Assembly: GCF_023101765.2 (NCBI RefSeq)
Contig: NC_064213.1
Location: 8,246,001 to 8,310,000, forward strand
DNA from: Spodoptera frugiperda
Taxonomy: Eukaryota > Arthropoda > Insecta > Lepidoptera > Noctuidae
Direction of reading: 5' to 3'
DNA: 64,000 nucleotides
Under the pieces are notes generated by a model. It made no database searches. It was given only the letters and a program-made list of their open reading frames with translations, and was not told the DNA's origin. Shown here in pieces: positions 10,122 through 22,182 of the stretch. The position numbers and the translations under genes were made by a program. The stretch's first letter is position 1. Each line of letters starts with the position of its first letter.

Positions 10122-12715
10122 GTTGGTAGATACTTGTAGGTAAAAACTTTTTGTGTATCTATTTCTAGCCGCATTGCACATTGCTGTAATTCTTAACTCA
10201 GTATCCTGGAAATAATTGATTAGGACTTTATAAGCTAAACCACAAAGTCAAATATTCTTTATCACGATATTGCATTGTAACAACAAATCACTGTAGGATG
10301 CAACCGACAATGTCGTCGGTCGAGGTCGACTTTTTGCAGTCACTAGGTGTATTCAGATGAATTCGTATTTTACTATTCAACGTCTGTCTACGTCAGGCAG
10401 TGCTACGTCAGGACGCCTGACGTCATCGAAATTTCCAAATTCACTACGCTGCCTTCCTCAATAAAGAAAATGTTGGGTAATTTTTCTTAATCATCGTTCT
10501 TTTTTTTATCTTGCTGATGAAGAAAAAGACCTACAGTGGTTTTTAAAAAATAATAGCACAAAGCCAAATTATTAAAAAGTTACCTAGCACATGACAAAAC
10601 TAATAAACAGTGGTTAATACTTTACGTATTAGCCCAACCTTATAACTATTTATCATAGGGCTGGGCTGCGTCACTTAATGTTATGTAAAGCCCCAAACGA
10701 CGTCACTGTCAAACTCATATAGTAAGGAATGTGGTTTTACTTCAATAGAGCCTACACTGCCTAATGGAAAGGGTGACACCAATGATCAAAGAAGAATTTC
10801 GGGCAAGGTCACGTAATGGATGTTTGCGACCTGTCTTGCGCAAATATCTCGCGCACCACGCGCAGACGCAGCACAAGTGTCACTGTCACCATGTTCGCAT
10901 TTTCGTTTTCCTCGTATTTACATTAAATACATGTTAATCTCAACGTCCTTCTTCACAAAGCGTGTTTAAAGCAAGTAATCCTACATTAAAATTGTATGTA
11001 TGCACCGTAGTTGTTCTGTTTCGAAAGATTTGTAATTTATTCTGAAGTCGTCAGCTCCATAAATGTTTATCTCAAGTAAAGCTTAGAATTTGATTACGAA
11101 CTGTGGCTCAAGGCTTTCGAGGATCCGGATTTTTTGTTAGGAAATCATTGATTTATCATTAAGTCCTTTTCATACGTGTTCAAAATACCTGTTCTTTTGA
11201 TCATTAATCCCATCAATTTAGTATCAGTTTTTACAATTTTACAAAGCTGTACATTACACGTTTTCCATTTGTAAAGCAATATTAAATCACACAAGCGGTC
11301 GGTTGTAATTTATTCTGAAGTTATTACAGCAATTACATTCTCTCTTAACATAATTTAGAAATGTCATTTACCAAGCCACATTAGTCCGGCGCTAAGAGTT
11401 TTAGAAATTACATCGTTTAAATAGTCAGTTCCTAGACTAGCATGTTATGTCTGTAATGAAACCTATTTCAAGGAAGCAATTATAATATAAACGCTTTTCT
11501 TACTTGGAAACTTTTTTTAAAATTGAGTCTTGAGCAAGAGTCTTAAGTTTCAAAATCATTTAAGCAAAAACATAGACCTATTCAGTTTTAAATGGTACTG
11601 TTTCAGAAGCAAAGACCAATCACGATCAATTCGTGCCACATTGCGCAGTCATGAATCAAGATCCCGTGGTGCGTAGGTTCGTTCAGTAAATCACACGTAG
11701 AAACAACGGTGATGACTCGTGTGATCGAGTCGTGACAAGGCATATAATACGTCGATCGAAGATCCATTAGCGTAATGAGTAATTACAGACCTCGAGTGAT
11801 TGTCCACAACAAGACCCGATCCGAAGGCCGGCTTACAACACCACAGATAACATTTGAGCTATAAATAATAGCAATTAGGATAAAGGATATATCTAGGTGC
11901 GCGTCAAGGATTAGAACGTAAAGTACATGGTGACGGTGTGACCGTCCGCTCGGTTTATTATTTAATTAATAGATGTGCCACAAACATTTATACGAAGACT
12001 TCATTTAAGGAGTAATTTATGTTTAATTTATTGGACACGTGGATTATTGCTTTGCTATTGGGACTTTGTTTATATTATGGTGATTCATCTCTGGACCTCA
12101 TTCCTAATAGGTATTCAGGTTTGGGGTCAGTATTTAGTATTTAACTTATGTACCTACGTTTTCTAGGTCCTTAGACATATAAGAAATTCACGTCCACTCA
12201 AGCTTAATTTAAACAAAAAAAAATATTGCAGTTAAGGAATAAGAGTAATTCAGAACTGTAAGCTAAATATATAACTTCTAGGCTTGATCATTCTATCCAG
12301 ATAGTAAGCTTGCCTGTCATACAGGATTGAAGGATATTTTGAAGCCACAAAAATATCTGTTGGTGGATTATTTGAAAACAATAAACTTTGACTATAAATA
12401 GGTAAATCTATTTTCATATTAAATTGTGGTATATTGCACATGCAAAACCCAATTTTATGTGTATGCAATACAAAGTTCATTTTCGCATTAAATGTTAGAT
12501 AGGAGATATTCGTTCACCGTAGATACAAAGAATGTGTGTGTAACAGTGTGACATGCTCACATTTCTCACGATCTAGTCTCGAGCGTCAACAATAACATGT
12601 TTTGCTCGTCATGATCTAGAATATTCGACAAAAACTTCCAATACTTACTTACAATGTAACCAGCAATACAATGTACTAAGGATACGGAAATCTAAACTAA
12701 TATATTAAGCTCAAG
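10122..12715. other. No gene recognised
   Basis: About 2.6 kb of AT-rich DNA with no supported gene. The only distinctive item is the CRE-like palindrome cluster at 10,390-10,425. The short hydrophobic frame at 11,975-12,166 has no recognisable family and looks like chance. Confidence 0.45.
10390..10425. promoter_or_regulatory. CRE-like palindrome with ACGTCAGG repeats
   Basis: A perfect CRE consensus TGACGTCA lies at 10,418-10,425. It overlaps the right arm of a 9-bp inverted repeat (ACGTCAGGC at 10,390-10,398; GCCTGACGT at 10,415-10,423). A further ACGTCAGG copy sits between the arms. The cluster could bind a bZIP factor of the CREB/ATF type, but no promoter or gene is seen beside it, so function is inferred only. 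Confidence 0.25.
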
Positions 12716-12871
12716 AGTTTGTTTGTTTGAACACGCTAATCTCCTGAACTAGTGGTCTGATTTGAATAATTATTTTTGTGTTGCATAGTGCTGTATTAAG
12801 AAAGACTATAGGCTATAAAACATCACGCTTTGACCAATAAGAGCGGGTAAAACCGCGCGGAAGTATCTAGT
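12716..12871 (+). mobile_element. Small non-autonomous Helitron-like element
   Basis: Begins TCAAGAGTTTGTTTG and ends in CTAGT at 12,867-12,871 followed by T, with a short GC hairpin (GCGG, GTAAAA, CCGC) just before the end. At about 156 bp it has no coding capacity. Internal wording such as 'gactataggctata' and 'catcacgctttgaccaata' is of a repeat type I associate with lepidopteran genomes. The 5' boundary is inferred from the TC rule only. Confidence 0.5.
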
Positions 12872-15800
12872 TATTTCATACGCCAATATATACATTGACG
12901 CATGAAACTACAACTACACAATAAACTTATAGCAAAATTAATCAACAACCCGTAACAGTCTACTACTGAACTATTCGTCCTCTATTTTATATAAGAGGGT
13001 TACCTCCTCAAACAACCTCCAAACTCGGCAGACGGGTTGGAAATTCGACGTTTACCTCATTTATCTCGCCTTACCAAATGGCATCAAAGTGCTAAAATAT
13101 TGTAAAACTTTCATTCATTTTCGAAGTATAAAAGTCACGCAATCAAGGCAGTCGCGCCATCTATCGCATTAGATTTAGATTAATTACCTTACTAATAAAA
13201 CTAGACTGAAGAGCTAAACTAATTAAATTTAATGAATAGCAATAATGATGTTTACTTAACAACGCCAAGTCAAATACACGGAGCAATCTTAAATCTGAAA
13301 TCCTTCAAAATAGTACCAGCGGTTGCGAAAAACTAAGACATTGCAAAATTCACGACAATGTTCCACGTTAACGACCTCTCGAATTCCTAAATGTAATACA
13401 AAATACAATATAATAATAAGATAATCGATTAATTTGCTATCCGAGTGCAATCGATCAATCGTTGAGATAGTTAGAAGCAGATTTGAGATATGTCATCAGA
13501 CATAATAATAGTTCTTGGCAGAATAAGCATATCATTTCTAAATTAGATTGCTAAAATGTCAAAATTAAGTCACAATGTAACTATTAGTAGGCATGTTACA
13601 GTCTAGGTTAGTGTTTGCTTCTAAGCACAATTATAGATATATGATGCCTTCTTGACAGGATAATGGTACGAGTAGCACAAATAACAACGACGACGGGAGT
13701 TCTCGATGAAAGTTCAACGCCAAGATTTTAAGGAACTTCGATTTTAAAATGCCTTTCGTTTTAACACTCTGTCTATATTTCCATTACATTGTGGGTCCTC
13801 AAAAATTTAAAATTGCACCATTATTCTTCATTCTTCAATAGTATAATTACCTCTACTAACTTTAACGAGGAAATCATTTATGATACCATGCAGTTTTCAT
13901 TTCCAATACAGCTTACTTCAAATAAATGCTATCATTGCTGACCACAATATTACCATACTCATACAGTCTGCACAACCAAACAAACACACATCTTATCGAT
14001 GACAAGTATGCACCGAACACGGAAACATAAATACATGACACAATACTTTATATACAGGAATAGATATAGGAAGAATAGAGCAGTTTATTAAATCATTTTG
14101 TGTGTTAGAACAATACTCTGTAAAATATGATGTAGAATATTACACAACATAAACGACATTGTTACTCCTCCATAATATCTGTAGACAAAATCTAGAGTTG
14201 ATAAACCCACTCCTTATTTAGTGAATCACGAGTTTCACTGTACATAATAGTGAACCAATCAAGCGATGGTAGAATTTCAGTCCCCAAACTTGTTAGAGAG
14301 ACTGCAATGACGATGATGAGCCGAAACATTCTTACAAAAATACTAATAGCCATAAAATTTGTTACAGGGTGGTGTCGTCATGGGACTGGGAGACATAGTG
14401 AATCTAACTAGGTGATAACAAGCAGTGTTTATGTAATGAACTGTACAGTGTGTGCCGTGACAGTGTTGTGACATGAACAGTGAAACGTGCCCACTACTCG
14501 CAACAAACACGTGGAAATGAAAAGAGAAAAGTACAAGAACATCATTCCGGAACACGGGTAAGTTCACACTAAAAACTATTAAACAAAGTTACGACAGACA
14601 CCTAAACTTCTCTCAGTTACAAGGAATTCATACAACTTACGTCGACGTTACATTTAATTGTCATATTCTGGGTCACGCCGCAGACAATAAAGAAAATCCA
14701 GCAGCAGTATTATTTAATGCGTGTAATGTTCAGTGAATCAAAATTTATTATGTTACACGTTTGAGGCGTAATTATTGCAAAACTACATTGTTTACAAACC
14801 TATAGCGTAATGGATTTGTGACGTAACTAGTAAACTAAGACTAACCTCACAATATGGTCCACGACAAGTAACGCACGACTAGGTAAAGAGAAACCGCGAA
14901 AAAACAATGGCGGCATGCAACACAGACCTCTGTGTGTGTAATCAACATTACGGTATTGAAATATGTTCAGCAAACTTTACTATTGTTCTGTTCATATTGT
15001 CTAAATATTTTCAAACGCTAAAAGCCCTTTAGTCTGACCGTGACCAGAACAGCTCACATGCTCATGGTCGTCACAAGAATAGGATATTTAACATTCATTT
15101 ACGATAAAATATTGATAATTATTATACTCGCTCATATTTTTAGTTTAAACACTCATTAGGGGATTCTATAATTACTGAAGTTGACCTGCAAATAGTTAGC
15201 AAGCGCAAATAGTAAGGTTATCGAAGTGCGCACGTTGGCGTGAATGTCACCAGACAAATTGGTGTTAAAATGCAGACAATATTATTTATACTTTCTTCAA
15301 TTATATCTTGACTGTTGTCTTACTATTTCATCAATGAAGTAAACTCAATGAAAATATACGGCAAAAACCTAATGAGTCACATTCATGAATGTAGACAAAT
15401 AAAGTAACTTGCATAACAATTCTGGATTTAAACAAGTTTTCATTCAAGAAAAAAACTATTTGTTTAAGTGGCTTTTTGTAGTTACTGACCATATTAATAT
15501 TATGAATAGAAAAAAGTGGATGTTTCTTTTATTGAATTGAAGAAACGACATTACTGCTGGATCTCGTACGTAGGCATAAATCAATTAGCTATCTACATAA
15601 ACTATTACCCCATGTCAGCTGTCATAGCAATATCTACATATATATACTGAGTATAAAGTCATAGCTACAAACAACATACATGCAGAAATGACCAATACGA
15701 CAATTATGTTGACCAATAAAATGACCAAGACATAATTACGTATCTACTAATGTGACTTCAAACCTTACTCCATTACTAAGCAAACACCTCGAAAACATTG

Positions 15801-15984
15801 CATACGTACGTGAGAATGATGACTGTAATGGAAAATGTAAATCGCTTTCCTATTCATTATGAAACCTAATGACCGATAACGAACATCGCAACTCTCCAAA
15901 ATACAATAACTAAACAAAAAGTGAGACTTTGTTCAAAGCCCAGTGTGCCACTGTGCCACTTATTCAGCAGCTGATTTCGTGATG
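12872..15984. other. No gene recognised
   Basis: About 3.1 kb of AT-rich sequence with no coding potential, RNA gene or clear repeat. Confidence 0.5.
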
Positions 15985-16470
15985 ATATAATTGCGCCGGC
16001 GCAGCGATGACGTAAATTCTGGTAAAGCCCGGAGTGAGGTGAAAGTGTAAATAGCCGCGGACCGCCACCTCGGAACCCTGACACCGAACGCCGACATCTC
16101 AACTCCTATACGTATAGCTGCGCCCTGCACGTTGCACATGCGCTGCACCCGACACGGTCAGCATGCGATCAACTGTGGCAGAGTTCGCGAGAGTTCTACG
16201 AGCATTTGCCAAATTGACGCGGAAGTTTAATGCCACGGAATTATAAAGTGACTCAGTCTTGACCTTTTGAGGCAACGTCGAAAATACAAATGGCAATTTT
16301 GACACGCCAACACAAGTCCTTCTCACTATGTACATGGAAGAAAGTGTGCTTTCTAGTGAAGCAGTGTTGCACAACGTCACGACGACGGCGGTGGTGCGCG
16401 CGCGGCTGCGAGCGCGACAAGGTCGTCATTGTTGACGCACCTTTGTTTTATTTTTGCCATGAATTGCGCG
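15985..16470. other. GC/CpG-rich patch
   Basis: This stretch is much richer in G+C and CpG than its surroundings, for example 'gcgccggcgcagcgatgacg' and 'gtgcgcgcgcggctgcgagc'. Several overlapping short frames on both strands reflect composition rather than a gene. In AT-rich insect genomes such patches often mark promoters or first exons, but no supported exon follows on either strand. Confidence 0.3.
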
Positions 16471-16904
16471 CAGCCGCAGCCCCAGTGGTCATGACCATAA
16501 CTAAATTATACTTCAGCCTCAACTATGAATTTATAAACACGAATAGTTTATTTACTACGAAGCAAATTGAAGATGCTGCTGTTTAATGTTACTAGGTATA
16601 TCAATTTGCATACCGTTTTAGCAAACGACTATTATATAATATCAAACTGAATTCTGAAAGTAGATAGAAATATAATTATTCGAAAGTGAACTTTGGCAGT
16701 GATTTGCACCGGACCCGCATCAGTCGTGACCGTTTTAATCACTGAACGGAACGCACTGTACCCTGTCCAATGTCATTCGTTTCAATCTATAGGAAAATAA
16801 TTATATTTACGCCTTAAAGAAGGGCCAAATTAAAAATACCCTTAACTGACGAGCATGCATGAAAAGACTGATGACTGTAGATGAAGCAAAAAAGGTATAT
16901 AAGA

Positions 16905-16978
16905 TTCATAGCTATAGGCATTCCACTGTCTCTGCCTACCCCCAAGGGAGACAGGCGTGAGGTTATGTATGTATGTGA
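16905..16978 (-). repeat. Repeat family A module (short, reverse)
   Basis: Contains 'tctctgcctaccccc', then 'gacaggcgtgaggttatg' and a short tatg run. In reverse this matches the start of family A (cacgcc, then ccccgaagg, then aggcagag) as seen at 891 and 61,629. Only about 70 bp is present. Confidence 0.5.
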
Positions 16979-17159
16979 CACCTTAACTCCGTACAAGAAC
17001 CCCCATTACCTCAATTACTTTTATATCCTAGTCGCCGCTGAATTCACGGAACACAGCACAAAACATGCAGAAAAACACGGAACAATTATACGAGTACTTA
17101 CTTTGATACATCTTAAGTCAAAATGAGTCTCATTATTGATATTACTGGGGCTTTACCTG

Positions 17160-17335
17160 CCGGATCCGGAAGAATGGTCATTATCATTAGGCGTGCTTCA
17201 CACGCAGCGATGCGGCCGTGGGCGCTGCGTGTGCGCCGGCCTCCTGGGAGGTTCGCCTCGATGCGCAGTGAGCCGCCACGCCGCGCACGCCGCGCCTCGC
17301 CTCGCCCGCGCCCGCGCAGGAAACAATCACAGATA
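17160..17335. other. GC/CpG-rich patch
   Basis: A strongly GC-rich block of about 170 bp ('ccgcgcacgccgcgcctcgc') in an AT-rich background. All short frames here are compositional. It could be a promoter or first exon of an unseen gene; no splice-consistent partner was found. Confidence 0.3.
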
Positions 17336-17990
17336 ATCATCGAGCTGCTTACTGACATTAACATTCATCAACGAGCACGAACGTACGAGCTAAACAATTG
17401 AACATCCTGCGTCCACTCTATAATCACTCACACCTATTATGTCTAGAGGTTGCATCTTTATCTCAATGTTGATGTATCATTTCAATTGTAGGTTACCTAC
17501 TTGCCTGCCGAAGAATGAATTGAATGTCGACTTTTTATTATATGTTTAAACTTGTATGTACTACATTGCCAACGGAAATCCCTCTGACTGTGATGCCACA
17601 AGAGATTGATGTCATTACATAAATGTTTTCATACATTGAATGGACTCATTAGTTAATGGACTAAAGTTTTTGTCACTTGAACCCACTCACATAAGGTGTT
17701 CCCCTCGGCCTCTAAACAAAGGTCCAGGTGACCTTTCGTGTTTAAATGTCAAACAACAAAATGTCATCCAACGTTTGATGAACAGGTAGAGGAGACATCC
17801 GCAAAACATGTTTTTGTTTGTTATTTAAGGGAGTGAATTAGTGTTTTGTTCGGTTGACAAAAAAAAATAATTAGTCATTCAAGTCTTTGTCTTTGTTAAA
17901 ATGATTTGTCAAATAACACGCCTGGTTTTCCCGTAACGGAGGTTAACCGCATCAATAGCTCACCAGTGACAATGGCATTTTTTGCTATAT
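17336..17990. other. No gene recognised
   Basis: AT-rich spacer, nothing supported. Confidence 0.5.
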
Positions 17991-18149
17991 TTTTTTTAAG
18001 GGGGGGAAACCATCCAATGCCTTCTCCCGCTTTGGACGAGGCGAGAGGGAGTGTCAGACTCTTACTGACTAAAAACCACCCCGTTCCTACTCCTGCTTTT
18101 CGAGCCGGAGCCTCGGTAAACTCGCTAGGTAGTCCGCAGCTCCGGATCA
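17991..18149 (-). mobile_element. R1-like LINE 3' tail, antisense
   Basis: On the minus strand this is a nearly complete R1-like LINE tail: 'ggatccgagctg'-type start, ctagcgag, 'ggctccggctcgaaaagcag', ggggtggtttttagtcag, agtctgacactccc, and a terminal A run (T run at 17,991-17,997 on +). It is well conserved compared with the 9,990-10,094 copy. No clear target-site duplication. Confidence 0.85.
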
Positions 18150-19440
18150 GTGCAAAAACGGCTGGGAATGTAATTGACAATCGCTTCATATAAAACTGAT
18201 ATTCAGTCTAATCTAATCTGGTTAAAGACTCAACCAACTCGAACTCAGTTGGGAAAAAGCCAGAAATGTAGTTTGAATATTCTTCCTTCGTTTCCTACAT
18301 CCTTTTTCTCCGTACAAATTACATGCAAATCTAGCCAATTTGGTAAAATACAATGACTGTACGCGACGCCCACTCAGTATTGGCCATACGTGCAAGTGAG
18401 AATGTGGCATCCTCACCTTTATGTAACGAGTAACGAGGTATTTATGAAGAAAGCGTTGTCAACTGCGCCTTGTACGGCCCGCCGATGGCATACCAACTCG
18501 ATACATCGTGACGGCTTTATTATCTGAGAAATGTTTGCAATGTGACTGCCAAGTTGACTGGTCTATATGAATTAATGATCCATACTGACAAGCTATTCTA
18601 TTTCTATTTTATAATATATTTACTATGTCTGTGTAAATGGGATGTACTTTTTTGTCCGTTGGTCTACAGTTTGATTCCCATAAACAGCAAAAATTATCAA
18701 TTTCTATCTAGGAGCTCTTAGTATGATAAAATTAATATAAATTTTAGCCTATCGTATGTCGATTCTACGATATGAATATTCGGAAAACTCTATTTTACTC
18801 CAGAACCCTTAACCAGTTAATCCTAAAGTTTCTAGGACTTAAAACAAAATACAAGTAGATACACGTACAGGTTGAACAAAAAACTACAGGCTGTATAGAA
18901 AGTATAAAGCACACTTATATAACCCATGACACCAGCGGTAATGTTCAAGTTGAAACATCGATTAACCTGCGAAGAGCGCATATAATCAAAAACGCACATT
19001 CCTGCGCGTGAGCAATCGATATCGTGTTTCAATACCGATTGGTTCCGATATCTTCGTAATTGATTTACCTTATGTATACAGTCCGAGATAAACGAACGTT
19101 TTCTTTAGAAATACGTCAGTTCTTGTGTGTGATGGTCACGATTCTCCCTTATTCTATGGCACTCCTTTAATGATCGGCTCATTATTGTAGAGGTCAATTC
19201 TATTGATTTGATTCAATGATCAGGTTGAGAAAAGTATGCATAAACAACCTTTAATTTTACCATGTGGCAATTATGACTTTGTGAGGATGACCTCATAAAG
19301 TCATATTATAAACCCGATATTTGATATGAACAGCTCCGTATGGAATCACACGAGATACCACGAAAACATATTATTATGAGCTTCTCGAGAAAAAGTACCC
19401 TGTCTGAAACTATTATCTATAGACCAACCATATCTCATCA
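18150..19440. other. No gene recognised
   Basis: AT-rich spacer with only short chance frames. Confidence 0.5.
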
Positions 19441-20543
19441 ACATATACTATAGAGCAATGTGGATTTATCTAATATTATTAGACTAAAGATTGAATCTGT
19501 AGACAAATCAAAAAGATGTTATAATTCCTATAATCTTCATCGAATGTGTACGCAGTATATTAATCAAAATTATATTAATTATGGTATGATCTTTACTGAT
19601 GGTTCAAAAGATGGAAGTGGAGTAGGAGCAGCGTTCTTTGATCCGCATTCGAATACCCACATTAAGTTAAAAATAAAATGTAACATTAATATTATGTACG
19701 CTGAACTTATTGCAATAGCAGAAGCTTTGTCATATATTAACTCCCTTGAAAGCGGTAATTACGTCGTGTTCACGGATTCGAAGAGCGCACTCCAACATCT
19801 AGCTCGATGTACCTCGAACTTTCGAGGTGCACCGATAGCCTACACGATTCTTCAATCTTTGTGTGAACTTGTGGATAGGAATAAAAATATTGTTCTCCAG
19901 TGGATACCAGCTCATATTGGCTTGATTGAAAATGAGAGAGTTGACCAGTTAGCGAAGGAAGCTATAGCAGATGGTATTGATGTGGATTGTTTACCATATT
20001 TCTCCGATCTGTTATATATTATTAAAAACCAGTGTGTAAAATTGTGGACCGAATACTTCGACCAAAGATCGTTAAGTAAAGGGATCTGGTACAAAACGAT
20101 CCAACCAAACATCCACCGCTTTCCGTGGATAGATCAAGCCAATATGAGCAGATATGAAATAGTCACAGCTTTAAGGCTTCGCTCAGGACATATTCCGACC
20201 AATGGTTTTGCATATCTAATGGGCAAAGTCGAGTCGCCTGACTGTGCAGTGTGTAATATAGTTGAAGATGTGCACCATATTCTGTCGGAATGTGTTCGGG
20301 GCGAAGTCGAAAGAAAGCAAATTTTTCCTAAATTAAATTATAATGTTGGCAAATTTAATAGTGTTTTGTCTGTACCTTTATCAGACATAGCTAAAAAAGT
20401 ATATTTACTAGTTAAAAATATTTTGATTAATAGAAATTAAGTTATATATTTTGTTAAAGTTCCTATGAGGGTGACATAATCATTGTGTGATTAAACCCTC
20501 CAACTTATGTATTTAATAAAGATTAAAAAAAAAAAACATATAC
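19441..20543 (+). mobile_element. 5'-truncated LINE with RNase H, short TSD
   Basis: About 1.1-kb non-LTR retrotransposon copy. It begins near 19,449, just before the coding start, and ends in a poly(A) run at about 20,525-20,536 preceded by AATAAA (20,515-20,520). Direct repeats 'acatatac' at 19,441-19,448 and 20,536-20,543 are consistent with a short target-site duplication. The reading frame is undamaged, so the insertion is recent. Confidence 0.82.
19460..20440 (+). CDS. LINE ORF2 C-terminus: RNase H and CCHC domain
   Basis: Open frame of 326 codons. Residues about 43-170 form an RNase H1-like domain: FTDGSKDGSG (Asp47), YAELIAIAEAL (Glu82), VVFTDSKSA (Asp106), then WIPAHIGLIENERVDQLAKEA (His152, Asp162). 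All four acidic catalytic positions are therefore present. A region with ALRLRSGHIPTN follows, then a zinc-type C-x2-C...H...C segment (CAVCNIVEDVHHILSEC). This order is that of I-group LINE ORF2 proteins. Reverse transcriptase and endonuclease are missing through 5' truncation, and the Met start is probably accidental. A host RNase H gene is unlikely because of the poly(A), flanking repeats and LINE-type C-terminus. Confidence 0.9.
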   Translation: MDLSNIIRLKIESVDKSKRCYNSYNLHRMCTQYINQNYINYGMIFTDGSKDGSGVGAAFFDPHSNTHIKLKIKCNINIMYAELIAIAEALSYINSLESGNYVVFTDSKSALQHLARCTSNFRGAPIAYTILQSLCELVDRNKNIVLQWIPAHIGLIENERVDQLAKEAIADGIDVDCLPYFSDLLYIIKNQCVKLWTEYFDQRSLSKGIWYKTIQPNIHRFPWIDQANMSRYEIVTALRLRSGHIPTNGFAYLMGKVESPDCAVCNIVEDVHHILSECVRGEVERKQIFPKLNYNVGKFNSVLSVPLSDIAKKVYLLVKNILINRN

Positions 20544-21477
20544 AATATTTTAATCTTTTCACAAAACATTTAACGTTACAAATATCACTAACGAGTTGTT
20601 CACCCACGTAGTATTACAGATAATCTGAAAATTTTGAAACGTCGGTGTCGTGACTACATTTTAGAATGTGCAATATAATAACGAAGGATTTGTATGAAAG
20701 CAAAACTATAAACGATGCAAGATACGATTACGTGCAGAAGATAGGCACACTTATCGCTTAGCGTATTCTGGAACTTAATACATGATGTGGACATTTGCTT
20801 TTAAGTTGAAGCTGATTCAATCTTTGGATACAATACACCCTTAATCTCCCAATACTATCCCGGGGTCGGAGACATGTCTCCAAGCCCATTGATCGACTCC
20901 GCCTGATGACATTCATCACAACAAATAGCAATATTTTTTTAATAATGTACCAAATGTAGATTAACTTTTGTCATGAGCATTATTCATAGCTAGCGGCGAG
21001 TGTTACAGTTTATAAAATAACGACACAAACATGTACATATTTGCCGTACAAAGTAACGTAAAACTATTCGCATGCATTCTCGATTCTGCGTTGAATTCAG
21101 GTTATTTTTTTGCAATAGACAGTAATGACAGACTACAGACAACTTGCTCAATGCCGTCGATCACTTAAGTTATGCATTTCCTCCGATTGACTTTTAAAAG
21201 TAGATCAAGATAAAGGCAGCGGAGATATGGTCTGAACATTATTTCTTGTTAAAACCGTAACTGTGGTAATTCATTGAAACTTACATTATTTGATGTGCAG
21301 TGAACAGCGTTGTAATTACAAATCGTTGCAAAATTCGAATGGAAGATTTTTAAAACATTTTTATTATTTGCATGCTTAATATTATAAACATACTATCTAA
21401 CTATCAAAAACTTATTATTCTTATATTGACTTAGTAAAAACCTTGATTTGCTTGCTCACACTTTTACCCTCTGCTAG
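20544..21477. other. No gene recognised
   Basis: AT-rich spacer between two LINE copies; nothing supported. Confidence 0.5.
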
Positions 21478-21613
21478 CCCAGCGGGTCACCGGGACTCCG
21501 GCTCGAAAAGCAGGAGTAGGAACGGGATGGTTTTTAGTCAGTAAAAGTCTGACACTCCTTCTCGCCTCGACTAAGGCGAGAGAAATCATTGGTTGATTTT
21601 CACCCTCAAAAAA
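21478..21613 (+). mobile_element. R1-like LINE 3' tail, sense copy
   Basis: Sense tail with 'actccggctcgaaaagcagg', 'gtaggaacgggatggttttt', agtctgacactcc, 'aaggcgagagaaatcattgg' and a terminal A run. It is 5' truncated with no coding sequence. Confidence 0.85.
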
Positions 21614-22069
21614 GCCTAACTTTCCTAGCATTAAACCTTTAGATCCGTAACTAAAATCCCTCAGCAATGCGGTCGATCCACCGTTGCAGACTGCATAGCT
21701 TCAACACAAAGCTACACCCACGCTGAACATTTACTAATATATTTATTAAATATATGATTGTAAATATATACGGCACAATCAGTTAATATAGAGACCTGTT
21801 TGTCAAAGGTCAGCTGGAGTACCAACTACCGTAGCGATATGCATGACTAATGTGACGGCTGAAGCAGGTATCATGTGATATTAATTATGTCACATGATAT
21901 ATTTTTTTACGTTAACTAAAACATTTGGTTATTTAATATTTTATTTTACTGTGTATAAATTGATGCCTCATGTTTGAATTTATGAATGTGTGATTGACTC
22001 GTTGGTCATACGAAGGCAAAGTTTTATTCTATTTACTAAATGATTGAATGTTATGTTATGTATACAATA
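21614..22069. other. No gene recognised
   Basis: AT-rich spacer; nothing supported. Confidence 0.5.
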
Positions 22070-22182
22070 TTTTTTATGGAATAAGCTGGTAAATGAGAAA
22101 GGATCACCTGATGGTAAATATACATAATTTTTTTATGGAATAAGCTGGTAAATGAGAAAGGATCACCTGATGGTAAAATATG
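22070..22182 (-). repeat. Tandem pair of LINE 3' tails (59-bp period)
   Basis: Two head-to-tail copies of the reverse-oriented 'accatcaggtga' LINE tail, at about 22,070-22,119 and 22,129-22,178. They are identical over roughly 48 bp, starting 'tttttatggaataagctgg' and ending 'cacctgatggtaaa', with a period of 59 bp. Either one short insertion was tandemly duplicated or two copies landed at the same A/T-rich site. Confidence 0.75.
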
